From Elusimicrobia bacterium GWA2_56_46 (GTDB taxonomy: Bacteria; Elusimicrobiota; Elusimicrobia; Elusimicrobiales; UBA9959), in assembly GCA_001799575.1 (NCBI GenBank), contig MGTT01000027.1, forward strand, positions 1 through 64,000: 64,000 nucleotides of DNA, given 5' to 3'. The notes under the pieces were generated by a model. That model was not told where the DNA came from. It worked only from the letters and a program-made list of their open reading frames with translations, and did no database searches. The position numbers and the translations under genes were made by a program. Within the stretch, counting starts at the first letter, position 1. Every line of letters starts with the position of its first letter. Shown here piece after piece: positions 43,701-51,317 of the stretch.

Positions 43701-44057
43701 AGCCACGCTGTTGAACGGCTCCCTCGGCGCAAGCACGTCGCTCTCCACCTGCACCTCCAGGTAAAGGGCGCCCGCGTTGGAGAAAACGTCCCCGGGCGGA
43801 GTTATGGAAGCGCTGAAAATACCCTGCGCGGCGGTCACCAGGACTTCGGGGGATGAGAACAGCGGCGTCCCGCCCGAAGGAACATTGTAGATCCTGAAAA
43901 TGAGATGGACGGGGCCGGTGATAGGCGCGTTATCCCTTTCAAGGCGGCCCTGATAATTGAGCGAGCCGGGCACCGACCCGGGCAGGATGTCTCCGGCCAG
44001 GACGGAGAGCCCGGCCAGCACCGGGAGAATAAGAGCCGCGAAAATAATTTTCTTCAT
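40788..44057 (-). CDS. Large tail-fibre-like surface protein
   Basis: About 1089 residues with a signal peptide (MKKIIFAALILPVLAGLSVLA). An N-terminal domain begins with LNYQGRLERDNAPITGPVHL and ends FNSVAYALAAKKLEDGA, a start typical of long surface proteins. The rest is many Gly/Ser/Thr/Ala-rich repeats with stretches such as NVGLGT, SVRADKG and GVGMGT, then GGTG-type fibre repeats (PVNRGGTGVSS, PAVNGGTGADLG, PVARGGTGAG) resembling phage tail fibres. It likely forms a beta-helical or trimeric fibre. No chaperone domain is seen at the end. The ATG at 44057 starts a normal signal peptide; 44102 is in frame upstream. Probably co-transcribed with the preceding sorting-domain protein. Confidence 0.72.
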   Translation of the reverse strand: MKKIIFAALILPVLAGLSVLAGDILPGSVPGSLNYQGRLERDNAPITGPVHLIFRIYNVPSGGTPLFSSPEVLVTAAQGIFSASITPPGDVFSNAGALYLEVQVESDVLAPREPFNSVAYALAAKKLEDGASISVATLTSTGNVGLGTDVTGDRLSISGKIRFTGPSDAICFSDTSCMYSAGVGATGGVTSTVDSVLEADSDLNNTGEMIVKTTGVERLRIKNASGGGGIGIGPGALAAPLGTVDIDGSLYVGSQGIYDRTGGSVTVRGLFVPDGGITGANSEYLSLGRTDNVIALMSGGAERLRVHSNGNIGVGLAAPADNLQAAGDIASNTGVRGGRVSIGDYSTWTDLLNEVRSEAGYDLLLQQTNSYNVGIGTNTPREKLHVKGSVRADKGIIAATAAFSGAVSVNGDFTANSGAGNRVFLSSTTIYGSLTVTGGVGSDKGLPAYVADNNAFTGKNTFTGLVTISTDILVSNRLGAGVLDFDFPAAKYLQIGDNRPEFSGDDAAAYIVAGTNADSRLFFYRGGAEAAHFETQAGANLALVVGDAKSAVDGTYYRIFNSVVLISTGNSPVGATTPAVYISSSLGNVGMGTAILDPNHRLTVEGNIRISTSSSPGKSYGIIFADGTALNSANPGGLSVGAVSNNTNAVVQSDADSDGSGSVILRASALDALVANSGGNVGIGTSNPLSRLNVRGGDLVLGAPSLGSGGSASEDIFVAGNVVVDGGIVQRSATPVLLSALTVSGNVYLSTGTSAGTRLGSEVPPVYKLDVTGDINASGALRTGGTARISASGVVGSGGANASWDGSLIPVNRGGTGVSSFLSQGILYGNGTGDLNVTAAGAMYQVLRAGALGAPAFGAVNLDQAAAVTGILPAVNGGTGADLGAAAAGSIPYFSAAGVMSALGAGTLNYVLQGNGAGAAPGWVQAVETNTGNTIVRRDASGNFSGATITAAAFSGNLTGNVTGDVSGSAGSLANTAAAGNSALTAINSAAAGTVPVARGGTGAGTFTQNGVLYGNDALGINVTALGAANTVLRGTGGAPTFGTIDSNYTSGATGSFDVAVTTTTPAQCKLLTITNGLITAIGANHACD

Positions 44058-44111
44058 AGTTTTTTTCTTCGCACGGATCAAAGCGGACAGTCGCCACTCC
44101 AATCCTCTGTT

Positions 44112-44648
44112 TTATCTGACGATCACCAGTTTTCCTTTTTTAGAGCCGCCGCCGCCCTGGTTAAGATAAATATACAGGCCGCTGGCCACCCGGCTGCCGT
44201 TATCGGTTCTGAGATCCCAGCCTATGCTGTCCAGGTTGCTGTTTTTTTCGATGGTGCGCACCAGTTCCCCGGAAACAGTGTAAACGCGCACCGTGGCCTG
44301 GAGCGTCAGCCTGGTGAAAGTCACGCCGTTACAGCCTTTGCTGAGGTTGCAGGGATTGGGATAAACATGCGAAGTATCCACGTTATCCTGGGGCGGCCGC
44401 CAGGAATTGACCGTGCCCCAGTTGACGGAGTAGCGGGCGCTGCTGAGCGTCCCGTGGCCCAACTGCCCCGTGTTGCCAAAAAGGGAATAAGCCCCCCCGG
44501 TCTTGGGCGCGGTATTGCCGATCGTGGTCTGCTCGCTTATAAGAATGCGGTAAACGGCGGAAGCGGAAACGGCGCCGGCAGCTTTGTAAAATGCGAAAGC
44601 GGCGCAACAGAGGGACGCGAGAACGGCGATATTTTTCCACCTGCGCAT
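44112..44648 (-). CDS. Exported protein with FlgD-Ig/T9SS-like C-terminal domain
   Basis: A 178-residue exported protein with a signal peptide (residues 1-26). The middle resembles a short repeat region (GNTGQLGHGTLSSARYSVNWG) seen in similar surface proteins. The last ~90 residues form a FlgD-Ig/type A sorting domain: HVYPNPCNLSKG, VRVYTVSGELVRTIEKN, WDLRTDNGSRVASGLYIYL and a final KGKLVIVR. This is the same architecture as the metalloprotease C-terminus (VASGIYF...KIAVVR). It lies 54 bases upstream of the tail-fibre-like gene. Confidence 0.75.
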   Translation of the reverse strand: MRRWKNIAVLASLCCAAFAFYKAAGAVSASAVYRILISEQTTIGNTAPKTGGAYSLFGNTGQLGHGTLSSARYSVNWGTVNSWRPPQDNVDTSHVYPNPCNLSKGCNGVTFTRLTLQATVRVYTVSGELVRTIEKNSNLDSIGWDLRTDNGSRVASGLYIYLNQGGGGSKKGKLVIVR

Positions 44649-44694
44649 ATTAGCCCTCGGCTTTCAGCCTGACGCCATATATTTTGATAAATGA

Positions 44695-44700
44695 TATAAT
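44695..44700 (+). promoter_or_regulatory. -10 box close to the GT9 start codon
   Basis: A perfect TATAAT lies 13 bases before the ATG at 44714, so the mRNA leader would be only about 6-8 bases. No clear -35 box is seen. Confidence 0.4.
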
Positions 44701-44713
44701 TTTTACCGCTGCC

Positions 44714-46261
44714 ATGGAAACCGCGCCCGGAATACTGGTGATCAGGATGTCGTCCCTGGGCGACATCATATTGACGGCCCCCGTCCTGAGGAACCTCAGG
44801 CGCCGGTGGCCGGACGCCCGCATTACAATGCTGGTCAAGCCCCAGTTCGCCGCGGCCGCGGCCAAAAATCCTTTCGTTTCGGACATTCTCCCTTTCCGCG
44901 GCCTGATATCGGCCGTCGGTGATATAAAGAAAGGCCGTTACGACATCCTCGTGGATCTGCACGCGAACCTGCGCAGCCGTCTGCTTGCTTTTTTTTCCGG
45001 CATCGCGCTGAAAACCCGCTACCGCAAGGATTCCCTGGCCCGCCGCCTTTTCGTGAATTTCCGCGTGCCCAGCCCGGCCCTTGAAAAGCACACGCTGGAA
45101 CGGTATCTGGAAGTCCTGGACGCCATAAACGTCCCGGCCGTACACCGGGAACCGCTGATCGGGGACTGGGTCATGGAAGCCGGGCCGCCGGCGCTTAAAA
45201 AAGGCCCGAAGCGCGTGGCGCTGCTGCAGACCGCCTTCCTGGGAGATTCGGTTTTGACCCTGCCGCTGCTGGAAAAAATAAAAAAAGTCCTGCCGGATTC
45301 CGAGATCACCGTGCTGACCCGGCCGGAAACGGCGCAGGTGTTCGCCTCCTCCGGATTGGCGGCGGAAGTCCTCGCCGATGACAAAAAGGTGCCAGGCACC
45401 TTTTTTAAAAATTTTTTTCGTCTCCTGGCGGAACTCAAAAAACGCCGGTTCGACATCATCATAGTTCCCCACCGGTCGCTGAGAAGCGCGCTGCTGGCGC
45501 GCCTGGCCGGCATTCCCATGCGCATAGGCTTCGACTCAAGCGCCGGCAGTTTCCTGTTCACCCACAAAGTCCCTTTCTCCTGGCTCCTTCACGACTTGGA
45601 GCGGAACCTGACGCTGGTTCTGCCGCTGGAAGGCGATACCGCCGCTTCTTTCCCCGCCCTGCGGGAAGCGGCCGGGCCGTTAAAGTTTCCCGGTTTGGAC
45701 GGGAGCATCTTTATCGGGGCCAATCCCGGCTCGGTCTGGCCGACAAAGCGCTGGCCGAAAGATTACTGGGCGCGCCTGATAACCGAACTGTCGCGCGCCT
45801 ACGGCACGAAAGTCCTGCTGGTGGGCGGCAGGAACGAAGTAGAATGGAACGGGGAAATTGAAAAAGCCGCGGCGCCGGGCTCCATTCTTAACCTGACCGG
45901 AAAAACCGGCATGGAAGATCTTATGGGCCTCATACGGAGGCTCAAGCTCTTCATCACCAACGATTCCGGCCCCATGCACATCGCCGTCGCTTTCGGCGTG
46001 CCGGTGGCCGCGATCTTCGGCCCCACCACGCGCGAGCTGGGTTTTTTCCCCTACGGCGCCGGCAATATAGTCCTGGAAGAACCCCTCGCCTGCCGGCCCT
46101 GCGCCCTGCACGGTTCGAAAAAATGCCCGCGCGGACATTTTTTATGTATGAGACTGGTGACCCCGGATAAAGTCCTGGCGGCGGCGAAAGACATTTTAGA
46201 TAAAGAGAACATAAGCGGTAAAGCGCAAAGGGATTCCGGGATTACAAGGAAAATATGCTGA
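44714..46261 (+). CDS. Glycosyltransferase family 9 protein (first)
   Basis: About 515 residues, a GT9/heptosyltransferase-type enzyme with two GT9 modules: ILVIRMSSLGDIILTAPVLR at the start, and a second start-like block KRVALLQTAFLGDSVLTLPLL near residue 175. The C-terminal nucleotide-sugar part shows GANPGSVWPTKRWP, TNDSGPMHIAVAFGVPVAAIFGPT and CLACRPC-like LACRPCALHGSKKC. The duplication is unusual in a 500-residue GT9. ATG at 44714 is preferred to TTG at 44684. The palindrome AAAAAGGTGCC-A-GGCACCTTTTT sits inside the gene at 45383-45405 and is translated as KKVPGTFFK. Confidence 0.75.
   Translation: METAPGILVIRMSSLGDIILTAPVLRNLRRRWPDARITMLVKPQFAAAAAKNPFVSDILPFRGLISAVGDIKKGRYDILVDLHANLRSRLLAFFSGIALKTRYRKDSLARRLFVNFRVPSPALEKHTLERYLEVLDAINVPAVHREPLIGDWVMEAGPPALKKGPKRVALLQTAFLGDSVLTLPLLEKIKKVLPDSEITVLTRPETAQVFASSGLAAEVLADDKKVPGTFFKNFFRLLAELKKRRFDIIIVPHRSLRSALLARLAGIPMRIGFDSSAGSFLFTHKVPFSWLLHDLERNLTLVLPLEGDTAASFPALREAAGPLKFPGLDGSIFIGANPGSVWPTKRWPKDYWARLITELSRAYGTKVLLVGGRNEVEWNGEIEKAAAPGSILNLTGKTGMEDLMGLIRRLKLFITNDSGPMHIAVAFGVPVAAIFGPTTRELGFFPYGAGNIVLEEPLACRPCALHGSKKCPRGHFLCMRLVTPDKVLAAAKDILDKENISGKAQRDSGITRKIC
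45383..45405. repeat. Palindrome inside the GT9 coding region
   Basis: An 11-bp perfect palindrome with one central A, AAAAAGGTGCC-A-GGCACCTTTTT. It shares the core GTGCCAGGCAC with hairpin repeat H and is translated in frame as part of KKVPGTFF. Confidence 0.7.
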
Positions 46262-47073
46262 ATGAACTTTTGGCGGTTACCGTTTTTTCGGGCGCGGCTT
46301 TGGCCAGCGCCCGCTGGACCTGGTGGCGCGGCGCGGCCCGCGGCCTGCCGGCGCTGGTCTACCACAAAATAGGAAAGCCTCCGGAGGGTTCGAAGCTGAA
46401 AGACCTGTGGGTCTCCCCGGAAAAATTCCGTTCCCAGGTCGCGTGGCTACTGGCGCACGGATATGTCCCGGTGCTGTTTTCCGAAGTCAGCAAGGCGCAG
46501 AAAGGCGGCAAGCCGCTGCCCGCGAACGCGGTCCTTATAACTTTCGACGACGGCTACGAGAATAACTATACCCACGCCTACAAGATCCTGCGCGAGCTGG
46601 GCGCCAAAGGCAATATCTTCATCGTGTTCAACACGATCGGCAAAGCCAATCTCTGGCATGATCCCGGAACAGAACCCTGGATCAATATGGCCTCCATGAA
46701 GATGCTGACGGAAATGCAGGAAAGCGGCGTGATGGAATTCGGCTCGCACACCATGAGCCATCCGAATCTGGAAAAACTTCCTCTTGAGGACGCGGCCTGG
46801 GAACTGACGGAATCCAAGAAGCAGCTGGAAGCCGCTCTGGGCCGGGAGATGAGCGCTTTCGCGTATCCCTACGGCGCCGGCGCTTACACCCCGGCCATAA
46901 GAGCGCTGGCGCTCAAAGCCGGCTATGTCCTGGATTTCAGTTTCAGGCAGGGCAAGACGCCCTGGCCCTGGAACCGGGAAGCCGGGCCTATAGACCGCCT
47001 CTTCATCAAAGGCGGAGATAATAATCTGGATCTCCGGCTGCAGCTGACAAGGGGAGCGTCCCGGCTGTGGTAA
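46255..47073 (+). CDS. Polysaccharide deacetylase family protein
   Basis: A 272-residue protein of the NodB/CE4 family, probably removing N-acetyl or other acyl groups from a glycan. The catalytic Asp and metal ligands are seen as ITFDDGYENNYTHAY (motif 1) and GSHTMSHPNLEKL (H-x-x-x-H motif 2); WINMASMKMLTEMQ is the linking strand. An N-terminal hydrophobic segment suggests membrane anchoring or export. It overlaps the preceding GT9 gene by seven bases and the next GT9 gene by seven bases, so it acts in the same glycan pathway. Confidence 0.82.
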   Translation: MLNELLAVTVFSGAALASARWTWWRGAARGLPALVYHKIGKPPEGSKLKDLWVSPEKFRSQVAWLLAHGYVPVLFSEVSKAQKGGKPLPANAVLITFDDGYENNYTHAYKILRELGAKGNIFIVFNTIGKANLWHDPGTEPWINMASMKMLTEMQESGVMEFGSHTMSHPNLEKLPLEDAAWELTESKKQLEAALGREMSAFAYPYGAGAYTPAIRALALKAGYVLDFSFRQGKTPWPWNREAGPIDRLFIKGGDNNLDLRLQLTRGASRLW

Positions 47074-48083
47074 AGAAAATACTTCTGATCCAGTTCCGGC
47101 AGATCGGAGACGTGCTTTTGAGCGCGCCCGCCGCCGAAGTGCTGAAAGCCAACTTCCCGGCGGCGAAGCTGGATTTTCTCACCCAGCCGCCGGCGGATCA
47201 GGCACTGGAGCGCAATCCGGCCATAGACGAAGTGCTGGCTTACTCCAATTCCCATCCGCTTAAATGGCTCCTGGAAATACGCCGGAGGAAATACGATCTT
47301 GTAATAGATCTGATGTCCACCCCCCGCTCCGCCCTGATGACGGCAATGAGCGGCGCGCGGATAAAAGCCGGGCCGGCCTATACCCACTCCTCCTGGGCTT
47401 ACAACTTTAAACTTGAGCTCAAGCCCGGCCAGCGGGAGTACAACCCCTTTTTTAAGATAGACCTGATAGCACAGCTCGGCCTGAAGAATATTTTTTATCC
47501 GTATCCCAAATGCTATCCGGCGGCCGGAGACCTGGAATGGGCCGCCGCGGTATCCCGTCCCGGACTCCCGGGCGCTCCCCTCATAGCTTTTTCCCCCGCC
47601 TCGCGGCGGGCCACACGCCGCTGGCCGGCGGAACATTACGCCCGCCTGGCCGCCCTTATAACTCAAAGAACAAAAGCCGGCGTCATGGTCTTGTGGGGAC
47701 CGGGCGAAAAGAAACTGGCTGAGGACATCGTCCGCGCGGCGGCTTCTACCTCCGTGGTCGTCTCGCCGGAAACCCCCACTCTTTCCAGGCTGTCGGCTCT
47801 CCTGAAACAGGCGGCCCTGCTGGTCTCCAATTGCAACGGTACCAGGCATATCGCGCAGGCTTCCGGCATACCGACGCTGGGGCTCTACGGCTCCAGCCGG
47901 CCCGAAAGCTGGAACCCTCCCGGCGATCCCAGGCACCTGGCCGTCAGGAACGAGGCCCTTGCCTGCCTCGCCTGCCAGAAGAACGACTGCTCCGGGAACA
48001 TAGAATGCCTGAAAGGGCTGTCCCCGGAAACAGTATTTGCTAAACTACTCTCTATGGCAAAGGAGTCGGGACTCGCTCTATGA
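47067..48083 (+). CDS. Glycosyltransferase family 9 protein (second)
   Basis: A 338-residue GT9 enzyme, probably an LPS core heptosyltransferase or related. Marks are ILLIQFRQIGDVLLSAPAAE, LVIDLMSTPRSALMTAMSGA, AFSPASRRATRRWPAEHYAR and NCNGTRHIAQASGIPTLGLYGSS near the end. It starts with GTG, with AGGGGAG nine bases upstream. The last bases overlap lpxK by four (ATGA). It is a single-module GT9 of normal length, unlike the first one. Confidence 0.88.
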   Translation: MVKKILLIQFRQIGDVLLSAPAAEVLKANFPAAKLDFLTQPPADQALERNPAIDEVLAYSNSHPLKWLLEIRRRKYDLVIDLMSTPRSALMTAMSGARIKAGPAYTHSSWAYNFKLELKPGQREYNPFFKIDLIAQLGLKNIFYPYPKCYPAAGDLEWAAAVSRPGLPGAPLIAFSPASRRATRRWPAEHYARLAALITQRTKAGVMVLWGPGEKKLAEDIVRAAASTSVVVSPETPTLSRLSALLKQAALLVSNCNGTRHIAQASGIPTLGLYGSSRPESWNPPGDPRHLAVRNEALACLACQKNDCSGNIECLKGLSPETVFAKLLSMAKESGLAL

Positions 48084-49180
48084 ACCCGAAAAGGCTCAGG
48101 GACCGGTTTATAAAGAAGACGGCGGGCCGTCTGTTGTTGCGTTTCCTTTCTTTTATTTACGTGTCAGGCATCACTCTGCGGCGTATGCTGTACGAGGCCG
48201 GCCTGCTGAAAAGTTATAGACTCCCGGTGCCGGTAGTCTGTTTCGGCAACCTTTCCGCCGGCGGCACGGGCAAAACCTCCACCGTAGTCATGGCGGCGAT
48301 AGAACTGAAGAAAAACGGCCGCAACCCAGCCGTCCTTATACGCGGTTACAGGCGCAAGGCGCCCCGCAAAAAACTCACTATCCTCGCGGAGGGCGAGCCG
48401 TTCTCCGCGGAAGAGGCCGGGGACGAAGCCCTGATGCTGTTCAAAATGCTGCGCGAGCACGAAATCCCCGTCCTGGTCTCTTCCGACCGCTACCAGTCCG
48501 GGCTGGCCGCCCTGGAAAAATTCAAGAGCGATATCCTGCTGATGGACGACGGCTACCAGTTCTTCCGGCTCCGGCGCGACGTGAACGTGGCTCTTATAAA
48601 CGCTACCATGCCTTTCCATAAGGACTCTTTGCTGCCGCTGGGGGATCTCCGGGAAACCCCCGCGGGACTGGACCGGGCGGACGCCATCATTCTCTCCCAC
48701 TGCGAACACGCTTCCGGGGACGGAATAGAGGCCCTGAAAGAGGAGATAAAAAAAGTGGCTCCCGCCGCGGCGGTGATAGAAAGCATGCATTCTCCAGACA
48801 TGTTCCTGGACGCTCTTAAAAAGGAAAAGGTCTCGCTTTCCAGGTTCCGCGGCAAAAGCGTGGTGACGCTTTCCGGCATCGGCGATCCGAGGTCTTTCGA
48901 AAACACCATCGTGGATCTCAAGGCGGTTCCGGCGCAGATCTGGCGTTACCCGGATCATCACCAGTTCACGCGGGAAGAACTGCGCGCCATAGAGGAAACA
49001 CGGGGAGAGCTGCCGCTCATAACCACCTACAAGGATTTTGTGCGGTTTCCGGCGGACTGGCCCCGGCTCCTCGGAGGCGGAGTGTTCATTCTCTCCGTGA
49101 AAATAATCTTTCTGGGAGACGGACACGAACGGCTAATGGAAACCATAACGCCGCATAAAAACGTAAAAAGCAAAGCGTGA
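48080..49180 (+). CDS. lpxK: Tetraacyldisaccharide 4'-kinase
   Basis: A 366-residue inner-membrane-associated kinase that phosphorylates the lipid A precursor at the 4' position. The N-terminal membrane anchor, the Walker A GNLSAGGTGKTSTVV (about residue 55), ILIRGYRRKAPRK, DEALMLFK and LLMDDGYQFFRLRRDVNVALI are clear. Length is normal. It overlaps the GT9 gene by four bases. A degenerate CACTGGTCACTGACTACTG tract follows its stop. Confidence 0.93.
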   Translation: MNPKRLRDRFIKKTAGRLLLRFLSFIYVSGITLRRMLYEAGLLKSYRLPVPVVCFGNLSAGGTGKTSTVVMAAIELKKNGRNPAVLIRGYRRKAPRKKLTILAEGEPFSAEEAGDEALMLFKMLREHEIPVLVSSDRYQSGLAALEKFKSDILLMDDGYQFFRLRRDVNVALINATMPFHKDSLLPLGDLRETPAGLDRADAIILSHCEHASGDGIEALKEEIKKVAPAAAVIESMHSPDMFLDALKKEKVSLSRFRGKSVVTLSGIGDPRSFENTIVDLKAVPAQIWRYPDHHQFTREELRAIEETRGELPLITTYKDFVRFPADWPRLLGGGVFILSVKIIFLGDGHERLMETITPHKNVKSKA

Positions 49181-49189
49181 AGCGTTTCC

Positions 49190-49222
49190 GTTGTTCACTG
49201 GTCACTGACTACTGTCCACTGA
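49190..49222. repeat. Degenerate CACTGGTCACTGACTACTG tract
   Basis: Imperfect copies of CACTGGTCACTGA / CCACTGATC between lpxK and gmhB, of the same kind as 20983-21065. Confidence 0.55.
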
Positions 49223-49261
49223 TCTCATATGATCGCCTATTTGCGAAAAAACGGAAAAGAT

Positions 49262-49813
49262 ATGAAGCGCCCGGCGGTTTTCCTGGACAGGGACGGCACC
49301 ATAGTCTATGACAGGCCGGGACACTACCTTACGGATCCGGAGCGGCTCAGGATCTACAAGGGCGCTTTCCAGGCGTTGAAAATCATGTCGGCCCTCGGCT
49401 ACCGGCTGATAGTCGTCACCAATCAGGCCGGTATCGGCAGAGGCTATATGACGCTGAAAACGTCCGTGGCGATAAACCTCAAACTCCGCCGGGATCTGGC
49501 CGCGAAAGGCGTCTTTCTGGACGGCATATATTTCTGCCCCCATCTGCCTGATGAAGGCTGCGCCTGCCGCAAACCCGGCCCGGGCCTGATCAAAGAAGCC
49601 CTGAAACATCACCGCATAGATCTTTCCCGGTCCGTAGTCATCGGCGACAAGACGTGCGATATGAAGCTCGCGGATTCGCTGGGCCTGGCGTCTATCCTGG
49701 TAAAGACCGGGCACGGCCGGAGCGAACTGCGGAAACGACCGGGCCTCGCCGGGGGCCGGGCGGTAAAAAAGGGGCTCCTTGAAGCGGCGGCGTGGATCAA
49801 AGGGTTAGGGTAG
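49262..49813 (+). CDS. gmhB: D,D-heptose 1,7-bisphosphate phosphatase
   Basis: A 183-residue HAD-IIIA phosphatase, cytoplasmic, making D-glycero-D-manno-heptose-1-phosphate for ADP-heptose. The nucleophile motif is FLDRDGTIV; the zinc-binding loop is CPHLPDEGCACRKP; motif IV is VVIGDKTCDMKLA. The zinc loop distinguishes it from KdsC. The ATG at 49262 (GGAAAAG close upstream) gives the usual N-terminus; an upstream ATG at 49229 is in frame but follows a repeat tract. Confidence 0.88.
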   Translation: MKRPAVFLDRDGTIVYDRPGHYLTDPERLRIYKGAFQALKIMSALGYRLIVVTNQAGIGRGYMTLKTSVAINLKLRRDLAAKGVFLDGIYFCPHLPDEGCACRKPGPGLIKEALKHHRIDLSRSVVIGDKTCDMKLADSLGLASILVKTGHGRSELRKRPGLAGGRAVKKGLLEAAAWIKGLG

Positions 49814-49838
49814 AGTTTTCAGAAATAAGGAAAACTGC

Positions 49839-50390
49839 ATGAAAAAAAGAATACTGGTTTCTCAGCTTATCGCTGTCGCGGTCATAATCCTGGCCAAGCC
49901 CGCCAGCTGGAAGCTTTTTACGGCGGGCTTCAGCGTGATGGCTTTGGGCCAGCTCATACGCCTGCTGGCCTCCTCGGCGATAGTCAAGTCCAGGACGCTC
50001 ACGGTCTCCGGCCCCTACGCCGTAGTCCGCAATCCCCTTTATCTGGGAACGGCTTTCATGGTGCTGGGCCTCCTCATTTCTCTTTCAAACCGCCAGGCCC
50101 CTCTGCGCACCGCGCTGGTCTGGCTGGTCACGACCGTTTCATTCACGTTAATCTACCGGGTTCAGATAAAAGCCGAAGAGGAATTTCTGCTCTCTTCCTA
50201 CGGGCCTGAATTTGAACGGTACAGGGAGCGCGTCAACGCCGTTATCCCCCGCCCCGGCGCCCTCTCCGGATTTTTTGAATGCGGCGCCTACTCCTGGGAG
50301 ATCTTCCGTAAGAACAAAGAGTGGCGCGGCTTGCTGGGTATGCTGGCGCTGGCCGCAGTAGTGGCCGCGAGGATAAAATATGGATTTTAA
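49839..50390 (+). CDS. ICMT/PEMT-type membrane methyltransferase
   Basis: A 183-residue polytopic membrane protein of the isoprenylcysteine/phospholipid methyltransferase family. The SAM-binding mark is VVRNPLYLGTAFMVLG and the C-terminal EEEFLLSSYGPEFERYRERV is typical. About four membrane segments. The lipid or protein substrate is unknown. It sits between gmhB and a DUF3108 gene, which overlaps it by 11 bases. Confidence 0.78.
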   Translation: MKKRILVSQLIAVAVIILAKPASWKLFTAGFSVMALGQLIRLLASSAIVKSRTLTVSGPYAVVRNPLYLGTAFMVLGLLISLSNRQAPLRTALVWLVTTVSFTLIYRVQIKAEEEFLLSSYGPEFERYRERVNAVIPRPGALSGFFECGAYSWEIFRKNKEWRGLLGMLALAAVVAARIKYGF

Positions 50391-51219
50391 AACTGGAAAA
50401 ATTATTGCCGCGGCGCTCATCCTGTCCGTTCTCCACACCGGAGCGCTCCGCGCCGGAGAAAACCCAGTATACCTGGTGCATCCCTATACTTCGCTTGAAG
50501 CGGCCGTGGACACGGACACCGCGGCCTTGCGGCGCGATTGGTACGGGGAATACCTGCAATACGAGATCTATTGGGGCCTGATCAATGTAGGTTCGGCTTA
50601 TATCTGGATAGACAAGATCGTAACCATAGACGGGCGGCCCGCCTATCATATCATCTCAGGCGCAAAATCAGCAGCCTTCATACGGAATTTTTATTCCGTC
50701 TCGGATATCAACGAATCCTGGATGGACGTGGAGACCCTGTATTCCCGCGGCTACTATAAGAAGATCCAGGAGGGCGGATATTTCTTCAACGAATGGGTCA
50801 TTTTCGACAACGAGGCTAAAACTTTCCGCGGCGAAAAAATGAACAAGAAAAGAAATACCGGGCCGGTGGAAGGAACTCTGGAGGGGCCGGTGAGCGACGT
50901 GCTTTCCGCGCTGTACCTGGTGCGCACCATGGAAATGAAGCCGGATACTCCGGTTGAGATCGCCGTCAACACCAAGCGCAACTGGCGCATGAATATAAAA
51001 TTCAGGAAACGCGAGAAAGAATCCACGGCCTACGGCAAATTCAAGTGCGTTATGATAGAACCACAGCTGGGGGATGACGGCCTTTTCGTGGCGAAAAAAG
51101 GCAAAAAGATGCTTGCCTGGATAACCGACGACGAACTGCGCCTGCCCCTGATCCTGAAAGCCGAGATCTTCATAGGCTCCGTGACCGCCAAACTCGTAAA
51201 ACGCGAGATCCGCCCGTAG
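50380..51219 (+). CDS. DUF3108 exported protein
   Basis: A 279-residue protein with a signal peptide (AAALILSVLHTGALRAG). The DUF3108 domain is indicated by EYLQYEIYWGLINVGSAYI and, later, PVSDVLSALYLVRTM with the strand-rich C-terminus ending VTAKLVKREI. Probably periplasmic; the family function is unknown. It overlaps the methyltransferase gene by 11 bases. Confidence 0.78.
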   Translation: MDFKTGKIIAAALILSVLHTGALRAGENPVYLVHPYTSLEAAVDTDTAALRRDWYGEYLQYEIYWGLINVGSAYIWIDKIVTIDGRPAYHIISGAKSAAFIRNFYSVSDINESWMDVETLYSRGYYKKIQEGGYFFNEWVIFDNEAKTFRGEKMNKKRNTGPVEGTLEGPVSDVLSALYLVRTMEMKPDTPVEIAVNTKRNWRMNIKFRKREKESTAYGKFKCVMIEPQLGDDGLFVAKKGKKMLAWITDDELRLPLILKAEIFIGSVTAKLVKREIRP

Positions 51220-51317
51220 CTCAGCAGCAGGGCCTACACCGGACATAGGCACAAAACCTTATCAACCTGGGCACTTTGCCTTTGCATGAACGGCCTCGTT
51301 TACGCTAAACTATTACC

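Noticed and set aside
44684-44713. TTG start for the first GT9 gene
   Set aside because: This start would overlap the perfect TATAAT; the ATG at 44714 fits the promoter position better.
49262-49813. KdsC as the identity of the HAD phosphatase
   Set aside because: The CPHLPDEGCACRKP zinc loop is the mark of GmhB; KdsC lacks it.
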